64,000 nucleotides of DNA from Rubrivirga litoralis (GCF_031846415.1 NZ_JAVRHT010000014.1:26160-90159); one strand, 5' to 3'; shown: positions 42,563-51,763, numbered from the stretch's first letter. The notes: generated by a model not told the origin, from the letters alone. Numbers and translations are program-made.

Positions 42563-43516
42563 CCGGGCGGCGGCGAAGCGAGCGGCGAGGGTGGAGAGCG
42601 CGTCCGCGGACACGGCCCGGACGCGGCCGAGACGGCCCAGCGCGAACGCCGGCGGGCGGGCGGGGCGGCGGGCGCCGGGCGCCCGGTACAGGTCGGCGAG
42701 GGCGCGGGCCGCGAAGGCGCCGGACCGGAGAGCGCGCGCGGCGACGGCGCTGCGGGCGGCCTCGGCCTCGGCGCGCGAGAACGGGCGGAGCGCGTCGCCC
42801 CACCCCGCCCCGCCCGTGCTCCACAGCGCGGCGGCGCCGTCGGCCGCGTCGAGCGCGACGCGGGCCGAGGGGAGGCGGCGGCGGAGGGCTTCTTCGAAGA
42901 CGAGGAGCGCGGCGTCGTCGTCCAGGTCCGCCCGCACGCGGAGCGCGTTGGGGGGCGGGGCGGTCGCGCCGGCCAGGCCGCTCGACCGTCCCCAGGCGCC
43001 GCCGAGCACCCGGCCGACCGCGCCCTCGACGGCCGCCGAGGTCTCGCTGCCGACGACCACGGCCGTCACGTCGGCGGGCGCGGCGGGCAGGCCGCGGACG
43101 ACCGCGAGCGCGTCCGCGACCGACGCCGCGTCCGTGTCGGCGAGCGCCGCCCCGCCCCCGGCGAACGCGACGACATGGGCGGCCTCGGCGCCCGGCTGGT
43201 GGGCGTAAACCACCGTCGCCCCGCTCACGAGCGTCCACTCGGCCACCTCGGACATGGGTCCGTCCGCCTGCGGGTAGACCGACCGGGCCTCGACCGTCCC
43301 CTTTGGTGCGGGCTCCGGCGCCGGGGGCGGGGCGGGCTCGACGGTCGCCTCGGGCGGGGCGGGCGCCGGGCGGGGCGGCAGCGACGGCCGCTCGACCGGG
43401 GGCGGCTCGGGCAGTTCGACCGTCGTCGTCGCGATCGTCCGGTACGGCGGTCCGCAGGCGGCCAACGCCAGGGCGAGCAGGAGGGCGAGGCGGCCGAGGG
43501 GCGGGGTCGTGGGCAT
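42560..43516 (-). CDS. lipoprotein with M16-peptidase-like remnant
   Basis: The protein has 318 aa. The lipobox LALALAAC gives Cys21. A Pro/Ala/Glu-rich linker (about 30-90) follows, then EWTLVSGATVVYAHQPGAEA and a Gly-rich segment with ALADTDAASVADAL. These recall the C-terminal halves of PqqL-type M16 peptidases ('EWxLxNGxxVVxxxT', then a large FAGGG loop). No HxxEH zinc motif is present, so it would be inactive. The resemblance is my inference from pattern, not an established assignment. Confidence 0.55.
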   Translation of the reverse strand: MPTTPPLGRLALLLALALAACGPPYRTIATTTVELPEPPPVERPSLPPRPAPAPPEATVEPAPPPAPEPAPKGTVEARSVYPQADGPMSEVAEWTLVSGATVVYAHQPGAEAAHVVAFAGGGAALADTDAASVADALAVVRGLPAAPADVTAVVVGSETSAAVEGAVGRVLGGAWGRSSGLAGATAPPPNALRVRADLDDDAALLVFEEALRRRLPSARVALDAADGAAALWSTGGAGWGDALRPFSRAEAEAARSAVAARALRSGAFAARALADLYRAPGARRPARPPAFALGRLGRVRAVSADALSTLAARFAAAR

Positions 43517-43536
43517 CGGGCGGCGGGGGGGCCGCG

Positions 43537-43544
43537 CCAAGCTA
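43537..43544 (-). promoter_or_regulatory. putative -7 element for lipoprotein
   Basis: TAGCTTGG on the minus strand, 20 bp before the ATG; identical to the serS element. Confidence 0.5.
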
Positions 43545-43573
43545 CGCCGCCTCACCGTAGGCCCGCGGCCGGC

Positions 43574-44482
43574 TCAGCCGGCGGGCGCCTCGGCCTGCTG
43601 GACGGCCAGGAGCGCCGTCCGCGCCCGCTCGCGGAGCGGGTCGCCGGGCGGGGCGAGCTCGAGGACGCGCTCGAACGAGGCGCGGGCGCTGTCGAGCCGT
43701 CCGATGAGGAACCGGCGCTCGCCCATCAGGAAGTGGGCGGGGACGTTGGCGGGGTCAGCGGTGAGGGCCGCCTGGAGCTCCAAGACTGGCCGCATCGGGT
43801 CCGTGGGGTCGAACGCCGCCGCCTCGGCGAGCGCCACGCGGACGTCGGCGCTCTCGCCGAGCTCCAGGCTCTTCTCGAAGTCCGTGATCGCCCGGCGCGC
43901 CCATTGGACGCTCGCCGTCGGGTCGGTCCCGCTCGCGTTGAAGGCCGCCGTAAGGTAGTACCGGCCCGACTCGTACCATCCCGCCCCCGTGCCCTGGGCG
44001 GCGAAGGCGTCGGCCGCCGTCTGGAGCGTGTCGGGGAGCGCCGGCGTGCCCTCGGGGACCGGGCCGGCCGGCCCCAGGTCGTCGGCCGCCGCCGTCGGCG
44101 CCGCGTCCGGAGCGTCGCGGTCCGCGCTCAGGAGCGTGGCCCCGTAGAGCAGGACGACGGCCGCGATGCCCACGCCGACGACGACGAACGCGCGCTTGGC
44201 ACCGGCCGACGACGCTCCCGCCCCGCCCGAAGCAGTGGCGCCGGCCACGGGCGCGGGGCGTGGTGGGGCCGAGGGCGCCCGGGCCTCGTCGGCCTCGAAG
44301 CGCTCGCCGCAGCGGTTGCAGAACCGGGACCCGGGCGGGGCGACGTGCCCGCACCGCGGGCAGACGACGCCGTCCGCGTCGCCGGAGGCGGCGGGGCCGT
44401 CGACGGTCGTTCCGCAGAGGTCGCACACGGCGGCCCCGTCGCGGACGGCGGCCCCACACGAGGCGCAGGCGGTGGAGGACAT
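43574..44482 (-). CDS. double zinc-ribbon, single-pass membrane, TPR protein
   Basis: The protein has 302 aa. Two zinc ribbons at the N-terminus (CASCG...CDLCG and CPRCG...CNRCG, residues 5-60) precede a Pro/Ala linker and one membrane helix (FVVVGVGIAAVVLLYGATLL, about 99-118). A C-terminal region has TPR-like helices (VPAHFLMGERRFLIGRLDSA near 250). The layout suggests a cytoplasmic zinc-ribbon and an exported TPR domain. The specific role is unknown. The 277-bp gap to its right shows only GC boxes. Confidence 0.75.
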   Translation of the reverse strand: MSSTACASCGAAVRDGAAVCDLCGTTVDGPAASGDADGVVCPRCGHVAPPGSRFCNRCGERFEADEARAPSAPPRPAPVAGATASGGAGASSAGAKRAFVVVGVGIAAVVLLYGATLLSADRDAPDAAPTAAADDLGPAGPVPEGTPALPDTLQTAADAFAAQGTGAGWYESGRYYLTAAFNASGTDPTASVQWARRAITDFEKSLELGESADVRVALAEAAAFDPTDPMRPVLELQAALTADPANVPAHFLMGERRFLIGRLDSARASFERVLELAPPGDPLRERARTALLAVQQAEAPAG

Positions 44483-44759
44483 AGGCGGACCCGGAGGGCG
44501 GAGTGGAACGGGCGGGGCGTCGCCGCCAATCACGCACCGCGGGCGGGGCGGGGGCGGAAGACCGCGTGAGAACGACGTGCAGCAGGTCGCCGCCCCGCCC
44601 ACGCCGCGGGCGGGGCCGGCTTCATCGGGCCGACCGGCGGCCGCCCTGGGCGGGGCGGGCACAGCGGACCGCCCCGCCCACCACCAGACACGGCGCTACG
44701 GGCGCCGCCAGCGCCGGCCCACACCATTCGGGCGGGGTGGCGCCACCCCGCCCTCGCCG

Positions 44760-45062
44760 CTACGCCCCCGTCAGGCGGTCCTCGCCCTGCTCCTCGACGC
44801 GGCGGCGGAAGTCCTGGGCCGGCTTGAACACGGGCGCCATCCGCCGGGGGACCGGCACCGGCTGGTCGGTCCGCGGGTTGCGCGCCGTGCGCGGGGCGCG
44901 CTCGACGGCCCGGAACGTGCCGAACCCGCGGAGCTCGACGCGCTCGCCCTCGGCCACGGCGTCGAGCACCGTCTGCATAAAGCCGTCGACGACGGCCTCG
45001 GTCTCCATCTTGGTCAGCCCCGTGGCGGCGGCGATGCGGTCGACGATCTGGGCTTTGGTCAC
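44760..45062 (-). CDS. HU/IHF-family DNA-binding protein
   Basis: The protein has 100 aa. MTKAQIVDRIAAATGLTK, VELRGFGTFRAVERAPRTAR and NPRTDQPVPVPRRMAPVFKP match HU; the beta-arm carries a Pro within ARNPRT and the C-terminal tail is slightly extended. It bends DNA as part of the nucleoid. The start is GTG at 45060-45062. It is divergent from the GT5-like gene. Confidence 0.95.
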   Translation of the reverse strand: MTKAQIVDRIAAATGLTKMETEAVVDGFMQTVLDAVAEGERVELRGFGTFRAVERAPRTARNPRTDQPVPVPRRMAPVFKPAQDFRRRVEEQGEDRLTGA

Positions 45063-45085
45063 GGGGCGGCGGGCCAGGCGGGCGG

Positions 45086-45093
45086 GGAGGATA
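45086..45093 (-). promoter_or_regulatory. putative -7 element for HU gene
   Basis: TATCCTCC on the minus strand, 23 bp before the GTG. Confidence 0.4.
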
Positions 45094-45138
45094 CGAGCCC
45101 TCCGCCGACGGAGGTGGCGCGGGCGGGGCGGGCGGAGT

Positions 45139-45146
45139 TAGTTTTC
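45139..45146 (+). promoter_or_regulatory. putative -7 element for GT5-like gene
   Basis: TAGTTTTC, 34 bp before the ATG; the same octamer precedes the GH3-like gene at 2081. Confidence 0.5.
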
Positions 45147-45180
45147 ACGCGGTTTCTCCCGCCCCACCCGTCGTCCTCCT

Positions 45181-45951
45181 ATGCGCGTTCTGTTCGTCTC
45201 CGGCGAGGTCGCCCCGTTCTCCGACACCACCGAAACCGCCCGCCTCATGCGGGTCCTCCCGGAAGCTCTCGAAGAGCACAAGGACGTCGAGCCCCGCATC
45301 GTCATGCCGCGCTACGGCGTGATCTCCGAGCGTAAAAACCGGCTCCACGAAGTCATCCGGCTCTCCGGCGCCGAGATCGCCGCCGGCGACACGACGGACA
45401 CGCTCAAGGTGAAGGTGGCCTCGATCCCCGGCATCCGGCTCCAGGTCTACTTCATGGACTCCGTCGCCTTCTTCAAGCGGAAGGGGGTCTGGCGCGACCG
45501 GAAGACGGAGGCCGTGTTCGAGGACAACCCCGCCCGCGCCCTGTTCTTCGCGCGCGCCGCGCTCTCGACGGCCCAGAAGCTCGGGTGGGGGCCGGACGTG
45601 GTCCACGCCGCCGGGTGGATCTCGGCCTTTATCCCGCACGTGCTCCAGACCGACCTCGCGGACGACGAGCTGTTCGCCTCGACGCGCTCGGTCTTCACGC
45701 CGGGCGCCGTCGAGGGCTTCGAGCCCACGCTGAGCGAGGACGAGGCCGGGGCGCTCGGGCTCCCCGAAGCCTGGGCGGGGCGGACGCTCCGCTCGATCGG
45801 GCTCGAGACGGCCGACGCCGTGGCCTACGCCGACGGTGACGAGCCCGGCGAGGGCGAGCCGGCCGGCCCGACGCTCCCGTCCGAGGGCGTCCCGGCGGCC
45901 GACGCCGCCGCCGAGGTGTACGGCTCGCTGAGCCCCGCCCAGGCGGCTTGA
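45181..45951 (+). CDS. glycogen/starch synthase N-terminal (GT5) domain protein, Bacteroidota short form
   Basis: The protein has 256 aa, about half a glycogen synthase. VLFVSGEVAPFSDTTETARL is the GT5 N-terminus; VMPRYGVISERKNRLHEVIR, LQVYFMDSVAFFKRKGV, FEDNPARALFFARAALSTAQ and VVHAAGWISAFIPHVL follow. The C-terminal GT-B domain with the nucleotide-sugar site is missing and replaced by an acidic Ala/Pro tail (about 215-256). Such truncated proteins are conserved in Bacteroidota next to a DUF4270 gene, as here. The role is unknown, and glycosyl transfer alone is unlikely. A strong terminator follows. Confidence 0.88.
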   Translation: MRVLFVSGEVAPFSDTTETARLMRVLPEALEEHKDVEPRIVMPRYGVISERKNRLHEVIRLSGAEIAAGDTTDTLKVKVASIPGIRLQVYFMDSVAFFKRKGVWRDRKTEAVFEDNPARALFFARAALSTAQKLGWGPDVVHAAGWISAFIPHVLQTDLADDELFASTRSVFTPGAVEGFEPTLSEDEAGALGLPEAWAGRTLRSIGLETADAVAYADGDEPGEGEPAGPTLPSEGVPAADAAAEVYGSLSPAQAA

Positions 45952-45971
45952 CGCCCCGACGCGAGAGACGC

Positions 45972-46006
45972 GGCGGGCGGCACCGGATGCCGCCCGCCAT
46001 TTTTTT
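45972..46006 (+). terminator. rho-independent terminator
   Basis: An 11-bp perfect stem (GGCGGGCGGCA, loop CCGGA, complement) is followed by A and seven T. It lies 21 bp after the GT5-like gene. Confidence 0.93.
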
Positions 46007-46132
46007 GCACGGACTGCCCGGTCGAGAGCGGGGCGGGCCGGTAGCGTAGCGGCCTCCGGGTGTCCCGGAATCTGTGCCCCCAACGCGAGAACCGGCGCGG
46101 GCTCCGTTGAGCCCACCCCGCCCCCGACGCCT

Positions 46133-47341
46133 GTGAGACTGCCGCCCCGCCCCCTCCTCCTCCTCGCCGCCCTCGCCGCGCTCCCGGCGTGCCAGGACGC
46201 CGCCGGCGTCGGGGTCGGCCTGATCGACGACGCCGACGTCGACCCGGCGACGCGGACGGTCGAGGCCGCGTCGGTCGAGGCCGCCGACGACCGCCGCCCC
46301 GCCATCGGGTTCGCCGACTCGACGGCGGCGCTGGCCCAAACGCGCGTGCTGGCCGGCGACGTGGCCGACCCCGTCTTTGGCGACGCCCGCGCGGTCGGGT
46401 ACCTCGACGTCGTCCGCCCCGCGATTCCTGAGGGGATGGCGGCCGCCGACGTCCGGTCGGTCCGCCTCGAGCTCCAGCGGACGTACGTCTACGGCGACAC
46501 CACGGCGGCGCTCGCGCTCGCGCTCCGCCAGGTCGACGCCGGCGCGGGGTCGTGGTCGCCGTCGCTGGACTACGCCGCCGACACGCTCTTCGCCGTCGGC
46601 CCGGTGCTGACCTCGACGACGGTCTCGGCGGCCGACGAGACGGTCGCCTTCGACCTGCCGGCGTCGTGGGTCGAGGCGAACGCCGAGCTCCTCCTGGCCG
46701 CCAACTTTAACGAGGCGTTCGAGGGGTTCGCCCTGGAGCCGACGCGCGCGGGCGGGGCGGGGGCCGTGTTCGGGTTCCAGGCCCAGACGCCGCAGACGCG
46801 GCTCCGCGTGATCACAACCAACGATACGCTGTCGTACCGGGCCGGCGAGGTGTTCTCGTCGCTCCAGCGCGGGGAGCCGCGGCCCGCGCCCGACGCGTTC
46901 GTCGCGGCGCAGGTGGGATCGGGGCGGTCGGTCCGGCTCCTGTTCCCGCTCGACGCCATCGGCCCGGCGGCGCTGGCGCGCGCCGTTCTCCGCGCCCCGC
47001 TCGAGACGACGGTGGCCGAGGAGGGCTCGTTCGTCCGCCCGGTGGCCCAGAACGCGACGCTGTTCGGCGTCGACACGGCCACGGGCACGCGGACGCCCAT
47101 CGTGATCGTGACGGTCGAGGGCGGGGCGGTGTCGGCGGCCCAGAGCGATCGGCTCACGCAGGCCGTCCAGGCGGCGCTCCTCGGCGCGGCCGCGTTCGAC
47201 GCCTTCGAGCTCGTCCCCGGTGCCCTTCCGGGTCGGGTTCAGGGCACGCTGTTCGTCCCGGCCTCGCTCGACGTCCTCCCCGTGCTCCGCCCGGGCGGGG
47301 CGGAGGCCCCGCGCCTGTCGCTGACCGTCGTCGGCTCCTGA
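46133..47341 (+). CDS. DUF4270-type lipoprotein
   Basis: The protein has 402 aa from GTG. The lipobox ends ALPAC (Cys20), then GVGVGLIDDADVDPATRTVE. Segments such as ADPVFGDARAVGYLDVV, VRSVRLELQRTYVYGDTTAA and GFALEPTRAGGAGAVFGFQA fit the DUF4270 family seen after the short GT5 gene in Bacteroidota. It is probably an outer-membrane lipoprotein with beta-sandwich folds; the ligand is unknown. Confidence 0.75.
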   Translation: MRLPPRPLLLLAALAALPACQDAAGVGVGLIDDADVDPATRTVEAASVEAADDRRPAIGFADSTAALAQTRVLAGDVADPVFGDARAVGYLDVVRPAIPEGMAAADVRSVRLELQRTYVYGDTTAALALALRQVDAGAGSWSPSLDYAADTLFAVGPVLTSTTVSAADETVAFDLPASWVEANAELLLAANFNEAFEGFALEPTRAGGAGAVFGFQAQTPQTRLRVITTNDTLSYRAGEVFSSLQRGEPRPAPDAFVAAQVGSGRSVRLLFPLDAIGPAALARAVLRAPLETTVAEEGSFVRPVAQNATLFGVDTATGTRTPIVIVTVEGGAVSAAQSDRLTQAVQAALLGAAAFDAFELVPGALPGRVQGTLFVPASLDVLPVLRPGGAEAPRLSLTVVGS

Positions 47342-47390
47342 GCCGGGCAACGCCCCGCCCCGCCCCGTGTCTCTACCGCCCCGCCCCCCG

Positions 47391-48677
47391 ATGCTCCGAC
47401 TCGCCGCCCTGCTCCTCGCCCTCGCCGCCGCGGCCGGGGCGCAGGCCCAGGGGTCGACCAACTACGGCTCGATCTACTCGCTCTACGGCCTGGGCGAGCG
47501 GAGCGAGTTCGCGTCGTCGCAGGCGGCCATGCTCGGGAACGGCGGCGCCGCGCTCCGCTCGTCGGTCTACACGAACCTGTCGAACCCGGCGCTCTGGTCC
47601 GACCAGGTGCTCACGACGTTCTCGGCCGCCGGCCGGATCACCACCGTCCGCGGCGTCGACGGCGCGTCCGACGACCCCAGCGTGGGGACGGCCGGCGACG
47701 TGGCCAGCGTGCTCCTCGGCGTCCCGCTCTACGCCGGCCGTCTGGGGCTCGTCCTCTCCTACCAGCCGTACTCGCGCGTGAACTACCGCTCGGCGTCGAC
47801 GGGCACGTTGGACTCCGAGGGGACGCCAGTCGGGTACACGCTGAACCTGGAGGGCGGGGGCGGCCTCCAGCAGCTAAGCGGCGGGCTCGGGTTCCGCCTC
47901 GGGTCGGCCCTCCAGATCGGCGCCAGCGCCGACGTGATCCTGGGGACGGAGGAGGACGTGCAGCGGACGGCGTTCGACACGACGTCGACGGCGTTCGCGA
48001 CCACGCGGCGGTCGCGGTCGACGCGCGTGAGCGGGGTGACGGCCACGGTCGGCGCCGCGGGCACCGTCCAGAACCTGCTCGGCGACGACGACGCGCTGAC
48101 CGTCGGTGCCGCGCTCACCTTCCCGACGGCCCTCTCGGTCGTGCGCACGACGACGCTGGGCGAGACGCTCAGCCGCGACACGCTCACGACGACGCAGGAC
48201 GGCGACGCCACGCTCCCGCTCGTCCTCCGCGGCGGGGTGGCCTACCGCGCCGGCCCACGCTGGCTGGCGACGGTCGACGCGCTCTACGAGCCGTGGGGCG
48301 GGTTCGAGAGCACGGTCCCCGTGGGCGGGTTCGACCCGGCGGCCGGCGTCGACGCGCTCCGCGACCGGCTCCGCGTCGGGGGCGGGGTGGAACTCTCGCC
48401 CGGCGGCGGCCGCCGCGCCGTGGCCCGGACGGCGCTCCGGCTCGGGGGCTACGCCGAGCGCGGGCTCTACGCGCCCGAGGGCCAGGGCGTGGCGACGTAC
48501 GCGCTCACCGGCGGCGTCTCGGTTCCCAACCGCCTGACGGGCTCGCGGATCGACCTCGGCGTCGAGGTCGGAACCCGCGGCTCGACAGAGGGCGTACTCG
48601 TCCGCGACACGTTCGTGAAGGGCACGCTCACCTTCAACTTTGGCGAGCGCTGGTTCGTCCGGCGCCGGTTCAACTAG
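47391..48677 (+). CDS. outer-membrane beta-barrel protein (PorV/FadL-like)
   Basis: The protein has 428 aa with a signal peptide (LAALLLALAAAAGAQAQ). GSTNYGSIYSLYGLGERSEF and AMLGNGGAALRSSVYTNLSN, with the SNPALWS-type turn, are typical of Bacteroidota outer-membrane transport-like proteins. The remainder is alternating strands ending RWFVRRRFN. It follows the DUF4270 gene by 49 bp. An in-frame GTG at 47367 is an alternative start. Confidence 0.75.
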   Translation: MLRLAALLLALAAAAGAQAQGSTNYGSIYSLYGLGERSEFASSQAAMLGNGGAALRSSVYTNLSNPALWSDQVLTTFSAAGRITTVRGVDGASDDPSVGTAGDVASVLLGVPLYAGRLGLVLSYQPYSRVNYRSASTGTLDSEGTPVGYTLNLEGGGGLQQLSGGLGFRLGSALQIGASADVILGTEEDVQRTAFDTTSTAFATTRRSRSTRVSGVTATVGAAGTVQNLLGDDDALTVGAALTFPTALSVVRTTTLGETLSRDTLTTTQDGDATLPLVLRGGVAYRAGPRWLATVDALYEPWGGFESTVPVGGFDPAAGVDALRDRLRVGGGVELSPGGGRRAVARTALRLGGYAERGLYAPEGQGVATYALTGGVSVPNRLTGSRIDLGVEVGTRGSTEGVLVRDTFVKGTLTFNFGERWFVRRRFN

Positions 48678-48703
48678 TCTTCCCCCACCCTCTCTCTCTG
48701 TTT

Positions 48704-50164
48704 ATGCGATCCCTCCGCCTCGCCCTGCCCGCACTCGCCGGCGCCGCCGTACTCGCCGCCTGCGCGGGTCCCGCTGGGACTTCCTCCGACGGCTCCACCA
48801 ACGAGTACACCCCGCCCCCGGAGGGCGGGGCGGCGTACGGCCCCGGCGACCTATGCACGGACACCTACGTCATCGTGCAGCAGGAGCCGACCGAGTCCAA
48901 CACGCGGACCAACTTCAGCCTGGGCGCCGAGAACTACCGGAACGACGACTTCTGCGCGGCCTACCCGTACGTGCAGTGGCTGCTTGCGAACGACCCGCTG
49001 TTCACGGGCGAGGACCCCGACGACCGGAACTACCTCCGCATGGCGTCGATCTACGAGTACTTCGCCCAGAACGTGGACTCGACCGACCAGGCCACGCGCG
49101 TGGCCTACCTGGACTCGGCGCGGGCCGTCCGCCAGGAGGGCCGTCAGACGCTCGACACGCAGGGCATCGCCTACGACCCGTACCTCCGCGACCTCCGCGA
49201 GGGGTTCTTCTACTTCCAGAACCGGGACGTCTACGACGACGCGGACCAGCAGCAGTTCGAGGCGTTTAACCGGGCCTTCGAGGCCCAGCCGGACAGCCTC
49301 GACGACTGGTACTACAGCCAGCTCTTCGCGCTCTCGGGCAACGAGTTCGGCGACGAGTTCCCGAACCCGCAGCGGGCCGACTACGTCGAGCGCCTGGCCT
49401 CGAACGTCGACACGCCGGCGCTCCAGCAGTACCTGACCAGCTCGGCCGAGTTTTTCCGCACCGACCCGAGCGCCGCGCCGGGCGGGGTGGCCGGGGCCGG
49501 CTCCGACGCCGCCGTCGAGCAGCTCGTGGCTGACCTCCAGGCTGGGACGATCTCGGACGACGACGCGCTGACGCTGCTCGCCGTGGTCCTCCAGCAGCCG
49601 GACCGCCTGGAGGCGCTCGGCGAGGACCCCGCCGCGCTCCAGACCCAGGTCGTCCGCCTGCCGGCGATCACGAACCAGGTCGACAACCCGCGGACGCTGG
49701 TCGCGCTCGCGTTCCAGGCCTTCCGGGAGGGCGACACGGCGCGGGGCAACGAGCTCTTCGACCGCGGCCTCACGAACGCGGCCTCGAACGCGCAGCGGGC
49801 CGACTTCCTCTACGCCCGCTCGGCCGAGGGCTTCGGGAACACGTCGCAGCTCGTCAACCGCGCGCTCCAGTACTTCCCGAGCCACGGGCCGAGCCTTTAC
49901 GCCCGCGCCGGCATGATCGCTGACGCCGTCGGCCGCCCGTCGTCCTTGACGGGCCGGTTCGCCTACTGGTGCCTCGCTGACGAGTACCGGAACGTGGCCG
50001 CGGTCACGTCGGGCCGGATCGCGGACGCCGCGCGCCGCGCCGCCGCCGGCTACGAGCGGGCCGGGCCGAGCCGGGAGTCGTACTTCCTCGAGGGGTACCG
50101 CCCGGGCCAGACGGTGACGGCGAGCCTCGGGGCCTACGGGTCCTGCTCGACGCGCGTCCGCTAG
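48704..50164 (+). CDS. TPR-containing lipoprotein
   Basis: The protein has 486 aa. The lipobox ends AVLAAC (Cys20). After a Pro/Gly linker, DDFCAAYPYVQWLLANDPLF starts a TPR-like helical region; further repeats lie near residues 190-260 and 320-400 (LVALAFQAFREGDTARGNEL). It follows the barrel protein by 26 bp and ends in a strong terminator, so DUF4270, barrel and TPR genes may form one envelope unit. Confidence 0.8.
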   Translation: MRSLRLALPALAGAAVLAACAGPAGTSSDGSTNEYTPPPEGGAAYGPGDLCTDTYVIVQQEPTESNTRTNFSLGAENYRNDDFCAAYPYVQWLLANDPLFTGEDPDDRNYLRMASIYEYFAQNVDSTDQATRVAYLDSARAVRQEGRQTLDTQGIAYDPYLRDLREGFFYFQNRDVYDDADQQQFEAFNRAFEAQPDSLDDWYYSQLFALSGNEFGDEFPNPQRADYVERLASNVDTPALQQYLTSSAEFFRTDPSAAPGGVAGAGSDAAVEQLVADLQAGTISDDDALTLLAVVLQQPDRLEALGEDPAALQTQVVRLPAITNQVDNPRTLVALAFQAFREGDTARGNELFDRGLTNAASNAQRADFLYARSAEGFGNTSQLVNRALQYFPSHGPSLYARAGMIADAVGRPSSLTGRFAYWCLADEYRNVAAVTSGRIADAARRAAAGYERAGPSRESYFLEGYRPGQTVTASLGAYGSCSTRVR

Positions 50165-50186
50165 GGCCACCCCGCCCCGTGCGTAC

Positions 50187-50223
50187 GAGCCGGCCGTCCT
50201 CAGGGGCGGCCGGCTTCTTTTTT
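50187..50223 (+). terminator. rho-independent terminator
   Basis: A 9-bp stem (AGCCGGCCG, 10-nt loop, CGGCCGGCT) is followed by TCTTTTTT, 23 bp after the TPR lipoprotein stop. Confidence 0.85.
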
Positions 50224-50321
50224 GGCCGCCCCGCCCACGCGTGTGTGGGCGGGGCGGTGTGCTCCGAGGGCGGGGCGGGGTGGAACGTGGGCGGCCGGCG
50301 CTGGGGCGCGGGCGACTCCAC

Positions 50322-50344
50322 GGGCGACCGCCGGTCGCCCCTAC
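50322..50344. repeat. GGGCGACC palindrome followed by CTAC
   Basis: GGGCGACCGCCGGTCGCCC is a 19-bp palindrome with one central base, followed by CTAC. A half-copy with GTAGGGGCGACCGGCGGT lies at 10535-10552. Confidence 0.8.
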
Positions 50345-50399
50345 CAGGGCGGGGCGGTCGGTTTTCATCCCCAGCGCGGCCCCGCCCGCGGCGGCCGGG

Positions 50400-50407
50400 T
50401 ATCTTGG
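50400..50407 (+). promoter_or_regulatory. putative -7 element for eno
   Basis: TATCTTGG, 36 bp before the eno ATG. Confidence 0.5.
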
Positions 50408-50443
50408 GGTGCCCTCTCCCCCACCCCGCCCTCCGGGTCCATC

Positions 50444-51727
50444 ATGCCGCTCATCGCCTCCGTCCGCGCCCGCCAGATCCTCGACAGCCGAGGCAACCCG
50501 ACCGTCGAGGTCGACGTGATCACCGAGGACGGCTCCGTCGGCCGCGCGGCCGTGCCGTCGGGGGCGTCGACCGGGGAGTACGAGGCGGTCGAGCTCCGCG
50601 ACGGCGACGACGACGTGTACCTCGGGAAGGGCGTGCTGAAGGCGGTCGAGAACGTGAACGACGAGATCGCCACCGAGGTCGTTGGGCTCGACGCGCTCGA
50701 CCAGGCTGCGCTCGACCGCGTCCTCATCGACCTCGACGGGACCGAGAACAAGAGCCGGCTGGGCGCGAACGCGCTCCTCGGCGTGTCGCTGGCGACGGCG
50801 CGGGCCGCGGCCGTCTCGGTCGGCCTCCCGCTCTACGCGTACCTGGGCGGGGCGAACGCCCGGCGCCTGCCGGTCCCCATGATGAACATCATCAACGGCG
50901 GGCGCCACGCCGACAACTCGGTCGACCTTCAGGAGTTCATGGTCATGCCGACCGGGGCCGAGACGTTCTCCGAGGGGCTCCAGATGGGGGTCGAGACGTT
51001 CCACCACCTCAAGAAGGTGCTGACCCAGCGCGGCTACTCGACGGCCGTGGGCGACGAGGGCGGGTTCGCGCCGAACCTGAAGTCGAACGAGGAGGCCATC
51101 GAGGTCATCTTGGAGGCCATCGAGCGGGCCGGCTACGCGGCCGGCGACGACATGTACATCGCGCTCGACCCGGCGGCGGCCGAGATGGTCGAGGACGGGA
51201 AGTACGTGTTCTACAAGTCGGACCCCGACCGGAAGCTCTCGTCCGAGGAGATGGTCGAGTTCTGGGCGGGGTGGGTCGACGAGTACCCGATCATCTCGAT
51301 CGAGGACGCCCTCGATGAGGACGACTGGGACGGCTGGGCCGCCCTCACCGAGCGCGTCGGCGAGACGGTCCAGCTCGTCGGCGACGACCTGTTCGTGACG
51401 AACACCGACCGGCTCCAGCGCGGGATCGACGAGGACGTGGCCAACGCGATCCTCATCAAGCCGAACCAGATCGGCACGCTGACCGAGACGCTGGAGGCCG
51501 TCGAGCTGGCCCACCGCTACGGCTACGCGTCGGTCCTCAGCCACCGCTCGGGCGAGACCGAGGACACGACGATTGCCGACCTCGCCGTGGCCTGCGGGAG
51601 CGGCCAGATCAAGACGGGTTCGGCGTCCCGGAGCGACCGGCTGGCCAAGTACAACCAGCTCCTCCGCATCGAGGAGCTCCTGGGCGACGCGGCGGTCTAC
51701 CCGGGCATGGAGGCGTTCCGGTTCTAG
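50444..51727 (+). CDS. eno: enolase
   Basis: Enolase converts 2-phosphoglycerate to phosphoenolpyruvate. It has 427 aa. SVRARQILDSRGNPTVEVDV, PSGASTGEYEAVELRDGD, the catalytic VGDEGGFAPNLKSNEEA, metal ligands in ALDPAA, SIEDALDEDDWDGW and VGDDLF, catalytic Lys in LIKPNQIGTLTETLEA, and SHRSGETEDTTIADLAV are all present. In many bacteria eno precedes ftsB/divIC, and here too the FtsB-like gene follows. Confidence 0.98.
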   Translation: MPLIASVRARQILDSRGNPTVEVDVITEDGSVGRAAVPSGASTGEYEAVELRDGDDDVYLGKGVLKAVENVNDEIATEVVGLDALDQAALDRVLIDLDGTENKSRLGANALLGVSLATARAAAVSVGLPLYAYLGGANARRLPVPMMNIINGGRHADNSVDLQEFMVMPTGAETFSEGLQMGVETFHHLKKVLTQRGYSTAVGDEGGFAPNLKSNEEAIEVILEAIERAGYAAGDDMYIALDPAAAEMVEDGKYVFYKSDPDRKLSSEEMVEFWAGWVDEYPIISIEDALDEDDWDGWAALTERVGETVQLVGDDLFVTNTDRLQRGIDEDVANAILIKPNQIGTLTETLEAVELAHRYGYASVLSHRSGETEDTTIADLAVACGSGQIKTGSASRSDRLAKYNQLLRIEELLGDAAVYPGMEAFRF

Positions 51728-51731
51728 GGCG

Positions 51732-51763
51732 ACCGCCCCGCCCGCGGTCTTGGGCGGGGTGGT
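51732..51763. terminator. GC-box hairpin after eno
   Basis: ACCGCCCCGCCC (51732-51743) pairs with GGGCGGGGTGGT (51752-51763), 8-nt loop, with one G-T pair, 5 bp after the stop. There is no T-run. Confidence 0.4.
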
